Notes under the pieces: model-generated
What the model saw: only the letters and a program-made list of their open reading frames with translations
Told to the model about the DNA's origin: nothing
Database searches by the model: none
Part shown: in pieces, positions 16,776 through 24,917 of the stretch
Layout: each line of letters starts with the position of its first letter
Numbering within the stretch: position 1 is the first letter of the stretch
Source: Streptomyces sp. H27-C3
GTDB lineage: Bacteria; Actinomycetota; Actinomycetes; Streptomycetales; Streptomycetaceae
Direction of reading: 5' to 3'
NCBI RefSeq assembly: GCF_030063415.1
Contig: NZ_JASITA010000039.1
Coordinates: 1-64,000 of the forward strand
Length of the DNA stretch: 64,000 bases
Made by a program: the position numbers and the translations under genes

Positions 16776-18557
16776 CTGTCGACCGCCATCCTCATCGGCC
16801 CGCCGGTCCCCGGATCGCCGCTCGAAGGCGACCTGCGGTCGCTGGGTTTCGATGTACGGTCCGCCGCCGACGCGGATGAGACAGCTCTGCTGCTCGACGC
16901 GACGCCCACCGGTGAGCGCGTCGCGCTCGTCGACCCGCGTTTCGTCGGCCACGTCCACTCCCTGCGCCTCGCGCTGACCGACCCCCGCTTCCCCGCGGCC
17001 GCCGCACCCGGCGCGCTCACGGCGCAGCCCGAGGCCCGCGCCGCACTGGCCCGCGCCGTGCGCACCGCGCCGGCCGGGCCCGACGCCGTCGCCGCCGCGC
17101 TCGAAGCCGAGGGCACCACCGTGCAGCGGCCCGAGCTCGGCTCGCTGGTCGCAGCCGTTCCCACCGGCGACGCCGAACGCGACCAGGCCCGCGCCGCGGT
17201 CGAAGCCGTCGACGAGGAGGCCGTGCGGCTGCGTACCGCGGTCAAGTCCCGCGACGGCTTCTTCACCACCTTCTGCATCAGCCCGTACTCGCGCTACATC
17301 GCCCGCTGGTGCGCCCGCCGGGGCTTCACCCCGAACCAGGTCACCACCGCCTCGCTGATCACCGCGCTGATCGCGGCGGGCTGCGCGGCGACCGGCACCC
17401 GCGGCGGATACATCGCGGCCGGCCTGCTCCTCCTCTTCTCCTTCGTCCTGGACTGCACCGACGGGCAGCTCGCCCGCTACTCGCTGCAGTACTCGACGAT
17501 GGGCGCCTGGCTCGACGCGACCTTCGACCGGGCCAAGGAGTACGCGTACTACGCGGGTCTGGCGCTCGGCGCGGCCCGCGGCGGCGACGACGTATGGGCG
17601 CTGGCGCTCGGCGCGATGGTGCTCCAGATCTCCCGCCACGTCGTGGACTTCTCCTTCAACGAGGCGAACCACGACGCGCAGTCCAATACGAGCCCCACCG
17701 CTGCCCTCTCCGACCGGCTCGACAGCCGTGGCTGGACGGTCTGGGTGCGGCGGATGATCGTGCTGCCGATCGGCGAGCGGTGGGCCATGATCGCCGTGCT
17801 GACCGCGGTGACCACGCCCAGGATCGTCTTCTACGCCCTGCTCGTCGGCTGCGCGCTGGCCGCCCTCTACACGACGGCCGGCCGTGTCCTGCGCTCGCTG
17901 ACCCGCAAGGCGCGCCGCACCGACCGAGCCGCCCGCGCGCTCGCCGAACTCGCCGACAGCGGACCGCTCGCCCAGGGCGTGGCAGCCGTCACCCAGGGCG
18001 CGGTGCGCCGGCTTCCCACGTACGTCCCCGTGGCGATCGCCCTGCTCGGCGGCGCGGCCGTCGTCGCGACCGCCGCCTACGCGCCCTTCGGTGGGCTCTG
18101 GCCCGCCGTGGCCGCCCTGGCGTACGTCGTCACCTCGGGTCTCGCGGTCGGGCGGCCCCTCAAGGGCCCCCTCGACTGGCTCGTCCCGCCGGTGTTCAGG
18201 GCCGCCGAGTACTGCACCGTCCTGGTGCTGGCGGCCCGGTCCGACGCGGACGGGGCGCTACCCGCGGCCTTCGGCCTCGTCGCGGCGGTCGCCTACCATC
18301 ACTACGACACGGTGTATCGCATTCGCGGCGGCACCGGCGCGCCGCCCCAGTGGCTGGTGCGGACCATCGGCGGCCACGAAGGCCGGACACTGTTGGTGGC
18401 CGTACTCGCCGCCGCGCTCTCGACGCAGAACGCACACTTCACCGTGGCGCTGACGGCCCTTGCTGTGGCCGTGGCGCTGGTGGTGCTCGCGGAGTCCATC
18501 CGTTTCTGGGTGTCCTCCGGAGCGCCCGCGGTACACGACGAAGGAGAACTCGCATGA
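16776..18557 (+). CDS. CDP-alcohol phosphatidyltransferase family membrane protein
   Basis: A 593-residue protein, long for the family. The first ~150 residues are a soluble region resembling a nucleotide-sugar or alpha/beta domain of unknown role (AILIGPPVPGSPLEGDLRSL). The enzyme signature D-x2-D-G-x2-A-R-x8-G-x3-D-x3-D is complete from residue 226 (DCTDGQLAR, then GAWLDATFDRAKE). It is surrounded by hydrophobic helices, with more helices to the C-terminus. Such enzymes move a phosphoalcohol from a CDP-activated donor to an acceptor at the membrane. In-frame TGA at 16767 forces a start after it; CTG 16776, nine bases after AAGGAG, is the only usable codon nearby. First gene of a seven-gene run; overlaps the next by ATGA. 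Confidence 0.85.
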   Translation: MSTAILIGPPVPGSPLEGDLRSLGFDVRSAADADETALLLDATPTGERVALVDPRFVGHVHSLRLALTDPRFPAAAAPGALTAQPEARAALARAVRTAPAGPDAVAAALEAEGTTVQRPELGSLVAAVPTGDAERDQARAAVEAVDEEAVRLRTAVKSRDGFFTTFCISPYSRYIARWCARRGFTPNQVTTASLITALIAAGCAATGTRGGYIAAGLLLLFSFVLDCTDGQLARYSLQYSTMGAWLDATFDRAKEYAYYAGLALGAARGGDDVWALALGAMVLQISRHVVDFSFNEANHDAQSNTSPTAALSDRLDSRGWTVWVRRMIVLPIGERWAMIAVLTAVTTPRIVFYALLVGCALAALYTTAGRVLRSLTRKARRTDRAARALAELADSGPLAQGVAAVTQGAVRRLPTYVPVAIALLGGAAVVATAAYAPFGGLWPAVAALAYVVTSGLAVGRPLKGPLDWLVPPVFRAAEYCTVLVLAARSDADGALPAAFGLVAAVAYHHYDTVYRIRGGTGAPPQWLVRTIGGHEGRTLLVAVLAAALSTQNAHFTVALTALAVAVALVVLAESIRFWVSSGAPAVHDEGELA

Positions 18558-19306
18558 TCGGCCTCGTACTGGCTGCCGGCGCCGGACGGCGCCTGCGTCC
18601 CTACACCGACACGCTTCCGAAGGCCCTTGTGCCCGTGGGCCCTGAAGGGCAGGGCGAGACCATCACGATCCTCGACCTGACGCTGGCCAACTTCGCCGAG
18701 GTCGGGCTGACCGAGGTCGCGATCGTCGTCGGCTACCGCAAGGAAGCCGTGTACGCGCGCAAGGAGGAGTTCGAGGCGAAGTACAACCTCAAGCTCACCC
18801 TCGTCGACAACGACAAGGCCGAGGAGTGGAACAACGCCTACTCCCTGTGGTGTGCCCGCGACGTGCTCAAGCAGGGTGTGATCCTCGCCAACGGCGACAC
18901 CGTGCACCCGGTCTCCGTGGAGAAGACCCTTCTCGCCGCCCGCGGCAAGGGCCAGAAGATCATCCTCGCCCTCGACACGGTGAAGAACCTCGCCGACGAG
19001 GAGATGAAGGTCATCACCGCCGGCGACCGGGGCGTGCGGCGCATAACCAAGCTGATGGACCCGGCCACCGCGACCGGTGAGTACATCGGCGTCACCCTCA
19101 TCGAGCCCGAGGCCGCCGAAGAGCTCGCCGACGCGCTGAAGACGACTTTCGATCGGGACCCCGACCTCTATTACGAGGACGGCTACCAGGAGCTCGTGAA
19201 CCGCGGGTTCACCGTGGACGTGGCCCCCATCGGCGAAGTGACGTGGGTGGAGATCGACAACCACGCCGACCTCGCGAGGGGTCGGGAGATCGCGTGCCAG
19301 TACTGA
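18554..19306 (+). CDS. sugar-phosphate/phosphoalcohol nucleotidyltransferase
   Basis: A 250-residue NTP-transferase fold protein. The nucleotide loop is LAAGAGRRLRPYTDTLPKAL at residues 6-25, with the conserved Lys in PKALVPVG. Further on come NAYSLWCARDVLKQGVILAN and GDTVHP (the metal-binding Asp) and VTWVEIDNHADL (C-terminal Asp). This pattern matches phosphocholine or alditol-phosphate cytidylyltransferases better than glucose-1-phosphate thymidylyltransferases. It would therefore make the CDP-alcohol used by its neighbours; CTP specificity is inferred. ATG 18554 overlaps the preceding stop (ATGA) after AAGGAG, indicating translational coupling. Confidence 0.85.
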   Translation: MIGLVLAAGAGRRLRPYTDTLPKALVPVGPEGQGETITILDLTLANFAEVGLTEVAIVVGYRKEAVYARKEEFEAKYNLKLTLVDNDKAEEWNNAYSLWCARDVLKQGVILANGDTVHPVSVEKTLLAARGKGQKIILALDTVKNLADEEMKVITAGDRGVRRITKLMDPATATGEYIGVTLIEPEAAEELADALKTTFDRDPDLYYEDGYQELVNRGFTVDVAPIGEVTWVEIDNHADLARGREIACQY

Positions 19307-20355
19307 CCCGGCTCATCCCGTCCCCGGTCGTCGTCGACATCAGCCGCGGCGCCATGGACGACCTGGCCGGCCTGCTGGCCGACCAGCGGATCTCCGCCTC
19401 CGGCAAGCTCGCCATCGCCACCAGCGGTGGCTCCGGTCTTGCCCTGCGGGACAGGCTCGCGCCGGTCCTGCCGGGTGCGGACTGGTACGCCATCGCGGAC
19501 GGAGCCATCGACTCCGCCGTCAAGTTGGCCGACGACATCAAGGGCAAGCGGTACGACGCCGTGGTCGGCCTCGGCGGCGGCAAGATCATCGACGTGGCGA
19601 AGTACGCGGCGGCGCGGGTCGGCCTGCCGATGGTGGCCGTCGCCACGAACCTCGCGCACGACGGGATCTGCTCGCCGGTGTCCATCCTGGACAACGACAA
19701 CGGCCGCGGCTCCTACGGCGTCCCCATGCCCATCGCCATGGTCATCGACCTCGATGTGATCCGGGACGCCCCGGTCCGCTTCGTCCGCTCCGGCATCGGC
19801 GACGCCATCTCCAACATCTCGGCGATCGCGGACTGGGAGCTGTCCCACCGCGTCACCGGCGAGCAGATCGACGGACTGGCCGCCGCCATGGCCCGTACCG
19901 CCGGAGAGGCCGTACTGCGCCACCCCGGTGGGGTCGGCACCGACGACTTCCTGACGGTCCTGTCCGAGTCGCTCGTCCTGTCCGGCATCGCCATGTCGAT
20001 CAGCGGTGACAGCCGCCCGTCGTCGGGCGCCTGCCACGAGATCAGCCATGCCTTCGACCTGCTGTACCCCAAGCGGGCGGCGAGCCATGGTGAGCAGGTC
20101 GGCCTCGGCGCGGCCTTCGCGATGCAGTTGCGCGGAGCCCACGACGACGCCGCTCTCTTCGCCGACGTACTGCGCAGGCACGGCCTGCCGGTCATTCCCG
20201 AAGAGATCGGCTTCAGCGTCGACGAGTTCGTCAATGCCGTTCAGTACGCACCGCAGACCCGCCCGGGACGCTTCACCATCCTGGAACACCTCGACCTGTC
20301 CGCAGACCAGATCAGGGACGCTTACGCCGACTATGTCAAGACCATCAGTAGCTGA
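19294..20355 (+). CDS. iron-containing-ADH-family dehydrogenase, glycerol-1-phosphate dehydrogenase-like
   Basis: A 353-residue protein of the glycerol-1-phosphate dehydrogenase/AraM branch. The NAD(P) loop is VVGLGGGKIIDVAKY (about 88-102). The metal ligands are visible as Asp in NLAHDGICSPVSI and two His in SGACHEISHAFDLL and AASHGEQVGLGAAF. Enzymes of this branch reduce dihydroxyacetone phosphate to sn-glycerol-1-phosphate, the archaeal-type stereoisomer, or act on related phosphosugars. In this setting it could make the alcohol phosphate that the neighbouring nucleotidyltransferase activates; that is inference. GTG 19294 overlaps the previous gene by 13 bp. Confidence 0.85.
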   Translation: MPVLTRLIPSPVVVDISRGAMDDLAGLLADQRISASGKLAIATSGGSGLALRDRLAPVLPGADWYAIADGAIDSAVKLADDIKGKRYDAVVGLGGGKIIDVAKYAAARVGLPMVAVATNLAHDGICSPVSILDNDNGRGSYGVPMPIAMVIDLDVIRDAPVRFVRSGIGDAISNISAIADWELSHRVTGEQIDGLAAAMARTAGEAVLRHPGGVGTDDFLTVLSESLVLSGIAMSISGDSRPSSGACHEISHAFDLLYPKRAASHGEQVGLGAAFAMQLRGAHDDAALFADVLRRHGLPVIPEEIGFSVDEFVNAVQYAPQTRPGRFTILEHLDLSADQIRDAYADYVKTISS

Positions 20356-21115
20356 ACTCCGTCCGGTCGTACACCCCGACGGTGTCAAGGACCGGCGCAG
20401 CGGCGAGCACTGGGCCGGGCGCATGTACATGCGAGAGATCTCGCTGCACATCGACCCGTACCTGGTGAACACCAAGATCACGCCCAACCAGCTCACGTAC
20501 CTCATGGTGGTCGTGGGTGTCATCGGCGGCGCGACCCTGCTGATCCCCGGGCTCCCCGGTGCGATCATCACCGTCCTGCTGTTCCAGCTCTACCTGCTGC
20601 TCGACTGTGTCGACGGCGAGGTGGCCCGCTGGCGCAAGCAGACCTCGATCACCGGCGTCTACCTCGACCGCGTCGGCCACTACCTGTGCGAGGCGGCCCT
20701 GCTGGTGGGCTTCGGTGTCCGTGGCGCGGACGTCTTCCACCACAACGGCGCCACCAACTGGATGTGGGCCTTCCTCGGGACGCTCGCCGCACTCGGCGCG
20801 ATCCTGATCAAGGCCGAGACCGACCTGGTCGACGTGGCCCGTCAGCGCAGCGGACTGCCCGCCGTCAAGGACGAGGCATCCGTGCCCCGCTCCTCCGGTC
20901 TGGCGCTCGCCCGCAGGCTGGCCGCCGCGCTCAACTTCCACCGGCTCGTCGGCGGCATCGAGGCGAGCCTGGTCATCCTGGCCGTGGCGATCGCCGACTT
21001 CATCCTGGGCGACCTGTTCTTCACCCGCCTCGGTATCGCTGTGCTGGCCGGCATCGCGATCGTGCAGACGTTCCTGCACCTGGTGTCCATCCTCGCTTCG
21101 AGCAGGCTGAAGTGA
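20333..21115 (+). CDS. second CDP-alcohol phosphatidyltransferase family protein
   Basis: A 260-residue membrane protein with about six helices. The signature starts DCVDGEVARWRKQTSITGVY, but the closing part reads GVYLDRVGHYL: the last Asp of D-x3-D, normally the catalytic base, is His. It may have altered chemistry or belong to a subgroup where His is normal. The N-terminal soluble stretch contains RSGEHWAGRMYMREISLHID, typical for this subgroup. The start ATG 20333 lies inside the end of the dehydrogenase gene (23-bp overlap), again suggesting tight coupling. It probably works in the same pathway as the 593-residue homologue, each using a different donor or acceptor. Confidence 0.85.
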   Translation: MSRPSVAELRPVVHPDGVKDRRSGEHWAGRMYMREISLHIDPYLVNTKITPNQLTYLMVVVGVIGGATLLIPGLPGAIITVLLFQLYLLLDCVDGEVARWRKQTSITGVYLDRVGHYLCEAALLVGFGVRGADVFHHNGATNWMWAFLGTLAALGAILIKAETDLVDVARQRSGLPAVKDEASVPRSSGLALARRLAAALNFHRLVGGIEASLVILAVAIADFILGDLFFTRLGIAVLAGIAIVQTFLHLVSILASSRLK

Positions 21116-21120
21116 CGGGC

Positions 21121-21993
21121 ATGAAGGTCGGCGCCGTCATCATCACGATGGGCAACCGGCCCGAGGAACTGCGCGCCCTGCTCGACTCTGTCGCCAAGCA
21201 GGACGGCGACCACGTCGAGGTGGTCGTCGTCGGCAACGGCTCCCCGGTCACCGGTGTGCCCGAGGGCGTACGGACCGTGGAGCTGTCGGAGAACCTGGGC
21301 ATCCCGGGCGGCCGCAACGCCGGCATCGAGGCGTTCGGCCCCGGCGGCACCGAGATGGACGTGCTGCTCTTCCTCGACGACGACGGGCTGCTGGCCGGCC
21401 ACGACACGGCCGAGCTGTGCCGACAGGCCTTCGCGGCCGACCCGGAGCTGGGCATCATCAGTTTCCGGATCGCAGACCCGGACACCGGGGAGACGCAGCG
21501 GCGCCATGTGCCGCGGCTGCGTGCCGCGGACCCGATGCGCTCCTCGCGCGTGACGACCTTCCTCGGCGGCGCCAACGCCGTACGCACGAAGGTCTTCGCC
21601 GAGGTCGGCGGGTTGCCCGACGAGTTCTTCTACGCCCACGAGGAGACCGATCTGGCCTGGCGGGCGCTCGACGCCGGCTGGATGATCGACTACCGCTCGG
21701 ACATGGTCCTGTACCACCCGACGACCGCGCCGTCCCGGCACGCCGTCTACCACCGGATGGTGGCCCGCAACCGGGTCTGGCTGGCGCGTCGCAATCTGCC
21801 CGCCCCCCTGGTCCCCGTCTACCTCGGCGTGTGGCTGCTGCTCACGCTGGCGCGACGGCCCTCGGGACCCGCGCTCAAGGCATGGTTCGGCGGTTTCAAG
21901 GAAGGGTGGACGACTTCCGCGGGACCCCGCCGTCCGATGAAGTGGCGTACCGTCTGGCGCCTGACCCGGCTGGGACGACCTCCTGTCGTCTGA
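21121..21993 (+). CDS. family 2 glycosyltransferase
   Basis: A 290-residue GT-A fold enzyme. The N-terminus is VGAVIITMGNRPEELRALLD, the nucleotide-sugar region includes LSENLGIPGGRNAGIE, the metal-binding acidic motif is LLFLDDDGLL, and the acceptor/catalytic motif is AHEETDLAWRALDAGW. There is one hydrophobic C-terminal segment (PVYLGVWLLLTLA). The pattern is that of rhamnosyl- or galactofuranosyl-type transferases acting on envelope glycans. The start may also be GTG 21112, which overlaps the previous stop (GTGA). It would decorate or initiate the product of the cluster. Confidence 0.88.
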   Translation: MKVGAVIITMGNRPEELRALLDSVAKQDGDHVEVVVVGNGSPVTGVPEGVRTVELSENLGIPGGRNAGIEAFGPGGTEMDVLLFLDDDGLLAGHDTAELCRQAFAADPELGIISFRIADPDTGETQRRHVPRLRAADPMRSSRVTTFLGGANAVRTKVFAEVGGLPDEFFYAHEETDLAWRALDAGWMIDYRSDMVLYHPTTAPSRHAVYHRMVARNRVWLARRNLPAPLVPVYLGVWLLLTLARRPSGPALKAWFGGFKEGWTTSAGPRRPMKWRTVWRLTRLGRPPVV

Positions 21994-22087
21994 CAAGCTC
22001 GGGTCTGAAAGCATTGGACGTACGCGGACTGCCGCCAGAGCCTGCGCCCCCACTGCCTGCGCATCTTGAACACGAAAGTTTCAACTT

Positions 22088-23023
22088 GTGAGTGAGACAA
22101 CCCAAGACGGCGCGGTCGCGACAAGCGCCCCGCCGTCTCCCGACGACGGACTTACCCCGGCGCAGCTCGCCGTCAAGTACGGCCTGTCGGTGAGCGGCGC
22201 CCGACCCGGGCTGATGGACTACGTCCGGCAGCTCTGGGGCCGGCGCCACTTCATCATCGCCTTCTCCCAGGCGAAGCTGACCGCCCAGTACAGCCAGGCC
22301 AAGCTGGGCCAGCTGTGGCAGGTCGCCACCCCTCTGCTGAACGCGCTCGTGTACTACCTCATCTTCGGCATCCTGCTGGAAACCAAGCGGGGTATTCCGC
22401 ACGAGGTCTTCGTCCCGTTCCTGGTGACGGGCGTCTTCGTGTTCACCTTCACCCAGAGCTCGGTGATGGCCGGCGTCCGGTCGATCTCCGGGAACCTCGG
22501 GCTGGTCAGGGCGCTGCACTTCCCGCGGGCCTCGCTGCCCATCTCGTTCGCCCTGCAGCAGCTCCAGCAGCTGCTGTTCTCGATGATCGTGCTGCTGATC
22601 ATCGTGGTCGCGTTCGGCAGCTACCCCTCGCTGTCCTGGCTCCTGATCCTGCCCGCGCTGGCCCTGCAGTTCGTCTTCAACATCGGCCTGGCCCTCATCA
22701 TGGCCAGGCTGGGCAGCAAGACGCCCGACCTGGCGCAGCTGATGCCGTTCGTGATGCGTACGTGGATGTACGCGTCCGGGGTGATGTTCAGCATTCCGAT
22801 CATGCTCGCCGACAAGGACGTACCGCCCTGGGTCACGGACGTGCTCCAGTGGAACCCGGCCGCCGTCTACATGGATCTCATCCGCTTCGCCCTGATCGAC
22901 GGGTACGGCTCCGAGAACCTGCCCCCGCACGTGTGGGCGGTCGCACTGGGCTGGGCGGTCGTCCTCGGCCTCGTGGGCTTCGTGTACTTCTGGAAGGCTG
23001 AGGAGCGCTACGGCCGTGGCTGA
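22088..23023 (+). CDS. ABC-2 type polysaccharide/teichoic-acid export permease (TagG-like)
   Basis: A 311-residue permease with six membrane helices and a ~55-residue cytoplasmic N-terminus ending in DYVRQLWGRRHFIIAFSQAK, followed by the amphipathic segment of O-antigen/teichoic-acid exporters (YSQAKLGQLWQVATPLLNAL). Together with the next gene it forms a complete TagGH-like exporter that flips lipid-linked polymers across the membrane. GTG 22088 has a weak ribosome site. The 94-bp gap after the glycosyltransferase may contain a secondary promoter. Confidence 0.9.
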   Translation: MSETTQDGAVATSAPPSPDDGLTPAQLAVKYGLSVSGARPGLMDYVRQLWGRRHFIIAFSQAKLTAQYSQAKLGQLWQVATPLLNALVYYLIFGILLETKRGIPHEVFVPFLVTGVFVFTFTQSSVMAGVRSISGNLGLVRALHFPRASLPISFALQQLQQLLFSMIVLLIIVVAFGSYPSLSWLLILPALALQFVFNIGLALIMARLGSKTPDLAQLMPFVMRTWMYASGVMFSIPIMLADKDVPPWVTDVLQWNPAAVYMDLIRFALIDGYGSENLPPHVWAVALGWAVVLGLVGFVYFWKAEERYGRG

Positions 23024-23810
23024 TGACTCGAACGACAAGAATCCGGCACACATCCCCACGGTCATCGCCGACGATGTGCACATCGTGTACCGCGTCAACG
23101 GCGGAGGCGGCGGCCGGGGCAGCGCCACGGCGGCGCTGAGCCGCATCGTGCGCGGCGGCAAGCGCGAGTCGCCCGGCGTGCGCAAGGTGCACGCGGTACG
23201 CGGTGTCTCCTTCACCTCCTATCGCGGCGAGGCGATCGGCCTGATCGGGTCGAACGGCTCGGGCAAGTCGACCCTGCTGCGCGCCATCGCGGGCCTGCTC
23301 CCGACCGAGCAGGGCAAGGTCTACACGGACGGCCAGCCCTCGCTGCTCGGCGTGAACGCCGCCCTGATGAACGACCTGACCGGTGAGCGCAACGTCATCC
23401 TCGGCGGCCTGGCGATGGGCATGACGCGCGAGGAGGTGCGTGAGCGCTACGACCAGATCGTCGACTTCTCCGGGATCAACGAGAAGGGCGACTTCATCAC
23501 GCTGCCGATGCGCACGTACTCCTCGGGCATGGCGGCGAGGCTCCGCTTCTCGATCGCCGCGGCCAAGGACCACGACGTACTGATGATCGACGAGGCACTC
23601 GCCACCGGCGACCGCAAGTTCCAGATCCGCTCCGAGCAGCGGATCCGCGAGCTCCGCAAGGAGGCCGGCACGGTCTTCCTCGTCAGTCACAGCAACAAGT
23701 CGATCAGGGACACCTGCGACCGCGTGCTGTGGCTGGAGAAGGGCGAGCTGCTCATGGACGGCCCCACGGACGAGGTCATCAAGGCGTACGAAAAGGAGAC
23801 CGGCCGGTAG
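23016..23810 (+). CDS. ABC transporter ATP-binding protein (TagH-like)
   Basis: A 264-residue single ABC cassette: Walker A LIGSNGSGKSTLLRAI (about 76-91), signature YSSGMAARLRFSIA, Walker B VLMIDEALATGDRKFQ, and switch His in VFLVSHSNKSI. The order IDEALATGD is typical of polysaccharide and teichoic-acid exporters (TagH, Wzt, RfbE). Its C-terminus stops soon after the cassette, with no carbohydrate-binding domain, so export specificity is probably set elsewhere. GTG 23016 overlaps the permease by 8 bp. A strong terminator follows. Confidence 0.93.
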   Translation: MADDSNDKNPAHIPTVIADDVHIVYRVNGGGGGRGSATAALSRIVRGGKRESPGVRKVHAVRGVSFTSYRGEAIGLIGSNGSGKSTLLRAIAGLLPTEQGKVYTDGQPSLLGVNAALMNDLTGERNVILGGLAMGMTREEVRERYDQIVDFSGINEKGDFITLPMRTYSSGMAARLRFSIAAAKDHDVLMIDEALATGDRKFQIRSEQRIRELRKEAGTVFLVSHSNKSIRDTCDRVLWLEKGELLMDGPTDEVIKAYEKETGR

Positions 23811-23828
23811 GTCGCCTCCCAGCACAGC

Positions 23829-23866
23829 AGTGAGCCCCCGCCGGACACGTCCGGCGGGGGCTCACT
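23829..23866. terminator. GC hairpin terminator after the export cluster
   Basis: A perfect 17-bp inverted repeat (23829-23845 with 23850-23866, loop CACG) lies 18 bp past the stop of the ATP-binding protein gene. It also sits at the end of the facing MMPL remnant and so can act on both strands. Confidence 0.88.
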
Positions 23867-24210
23867 GGCGTTCACACTCCGGCGCGCGACCCGCTCCTGG
23901 TGCGCGGGAGCCTCGTCGAGCCCCACGCGCGCGTGCAGCCTGCGCAGGGAGCGTGGCGCGTACGAGGCGTGGCGGCCGAGCACCCGCATCGCGGCGGGCA
24001 CCAGCATGCCGCGGACCAGCACCGCGTCGATCACGATCGCCAGCCCGCTGCCGATGCCGAACATTCACAGCAAGGTGATGTCGCTCGTACCGAACGCGAG
24101 GAAGCTCACCGCGAGCAGACCCGCGGCTATGGTGACCATCCGCCCGGCGCGCGACAGCCCCTCGGTGACCGTGGTGGTCCGGTCGGCCCCCGCGTCGTGC
24201 AGCCCCGGGG
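23867..24210 (-). pseudogene. C-terminal remnant of an MMPL/RND membrane transporter
   Basis: On the minus strand the sequence reads HDAGADRTTTVTEGLSRAGR, then MVTIAAGLLAVSFLAFGTSD, an in-frame TGA at 24065-24067, then FGIGSGLAIVIDAVLVRGML, then RVLGRHASYAPRSLRRLH. This is the last pair of helices and tail of an MMPL lipid/drug transporter, normally more than 700 residues. Everything upstream is missing and the frame does not stop before the terminator at 23866. The truncation point (about 24205) is also where the TetR remnant begins on the other strand. Confidence 0.8.
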
Positions 24211-24598
24211 AGACGGCCGAGCTACGGCTCAAGGCCATGGGGCGCGGCTACATCGCCTTCGCCCTACGCCGGCCCGGCCTGTTCCGCACCGCCTTCTGTC
24301 ACCCGCACCTCACGGGCGAGGACGAGGGGGGCGACGGGTGGGCCGGGGTGACCCGGGGGGCCCCGAGCCCGAATACCAGGCCTTCGCCCTGCTCGCGGGC
24401 GTGCTGGACGCCCTGGTCGAGGCGGGTCGGCTCGACGCGCGGAACCGGGCGGCCTCCGAGGCCGCCGCATGGGCGGGTGTACACGGGCTGTCACTGCTGC
24501 TGCTCGACGGCCCGATGCGCCGACTGCCCGAGGCCGCGCGCGAAGCGGTGATCGAGCGCACCCTGGCCGGGGTGGTCGCTGGGATCGTCGCCCCGTAA
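24208..24598 (+). pseudogene. C-terminal half of a TetR regulator, frameshifted
   Basis: The ligand-binding domain of a TetR protein is recognisable: LRLKAMGRGYIAFALRRPGL, then FRTAFCHPHLTGEDEGGDGW. After a G/C run near 24350-24370 it continues in another frame as PEYQAFALLAGVLDALVEAG, then AAWAGVHGLSLLLLDGPMRR, and stops at 24596-24598. The DNA-binding domain is absent. TetR genes are commonly divergent from the MMPL pump they control, so a single deletion removing both N-termini and the shared promoter explains this pair of remnants. Confidence 0.75.
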
Positions 24599-24842
24599 CG
24601 CCCCGGAATCATCAACTCCGGCCCGCTTGAGGAAGGTTGGGACTGATCGGTGCGGTCTTGTAATGCGTGCGACACCCCGACATGGTGCTGAGCGTTGTGC
24701 AACGTAAGCTGTAACGGTGCTGATTCGCGGCAAGTGGGGCGATACCTCCTCGGGCCCCGGTCAAGGGGTGGTCCGCTACTCGCGAGGACCGGCGGCGTGT
24801 CCGAAATGGGATGTATTGGATCGGCAGTGTAGAACGGGAGCT
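24599..24842. promoter_or_regulatory. leader/promoter region of the hopanoid operon
   Basis: No gene is supported here. The region precedes the first hopanoid gene and must hold its promoter. A perfect small palindrome CGTTG-TG-CAACG lies at 24693-24704, a possible regulator site. I could not pick a convincing -35/-10 pair. Confidence 0.35.
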
Positions 24843-24917
24843 GTGACGGCAATGGCTATGGAATCTCTTCGGCTCCGAGAAGCCTCCGCCGTTCCCGCGC
24901 CCGGCAGCCCGCGATGA
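24843..24917 (+). CDS. 24-aa leader ORF coupled to hpnC
   Basis: GTG 24843, with GGGAG two bases upstream, opens a short frame (TAMAMESLRLREASAV...) that ends at TGA 24915-24917, overlapping the hpnC ATG as ATGA. The good ribosome site and the overlap suggest hpnC translation is coupled to this ORF; the gene directly upstream of hpnC's own ATG lacks a good site of its own. No family recognised. Confidence 0.5.
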   Translation: MTAMAMESLRLREASAVPAPGSPR

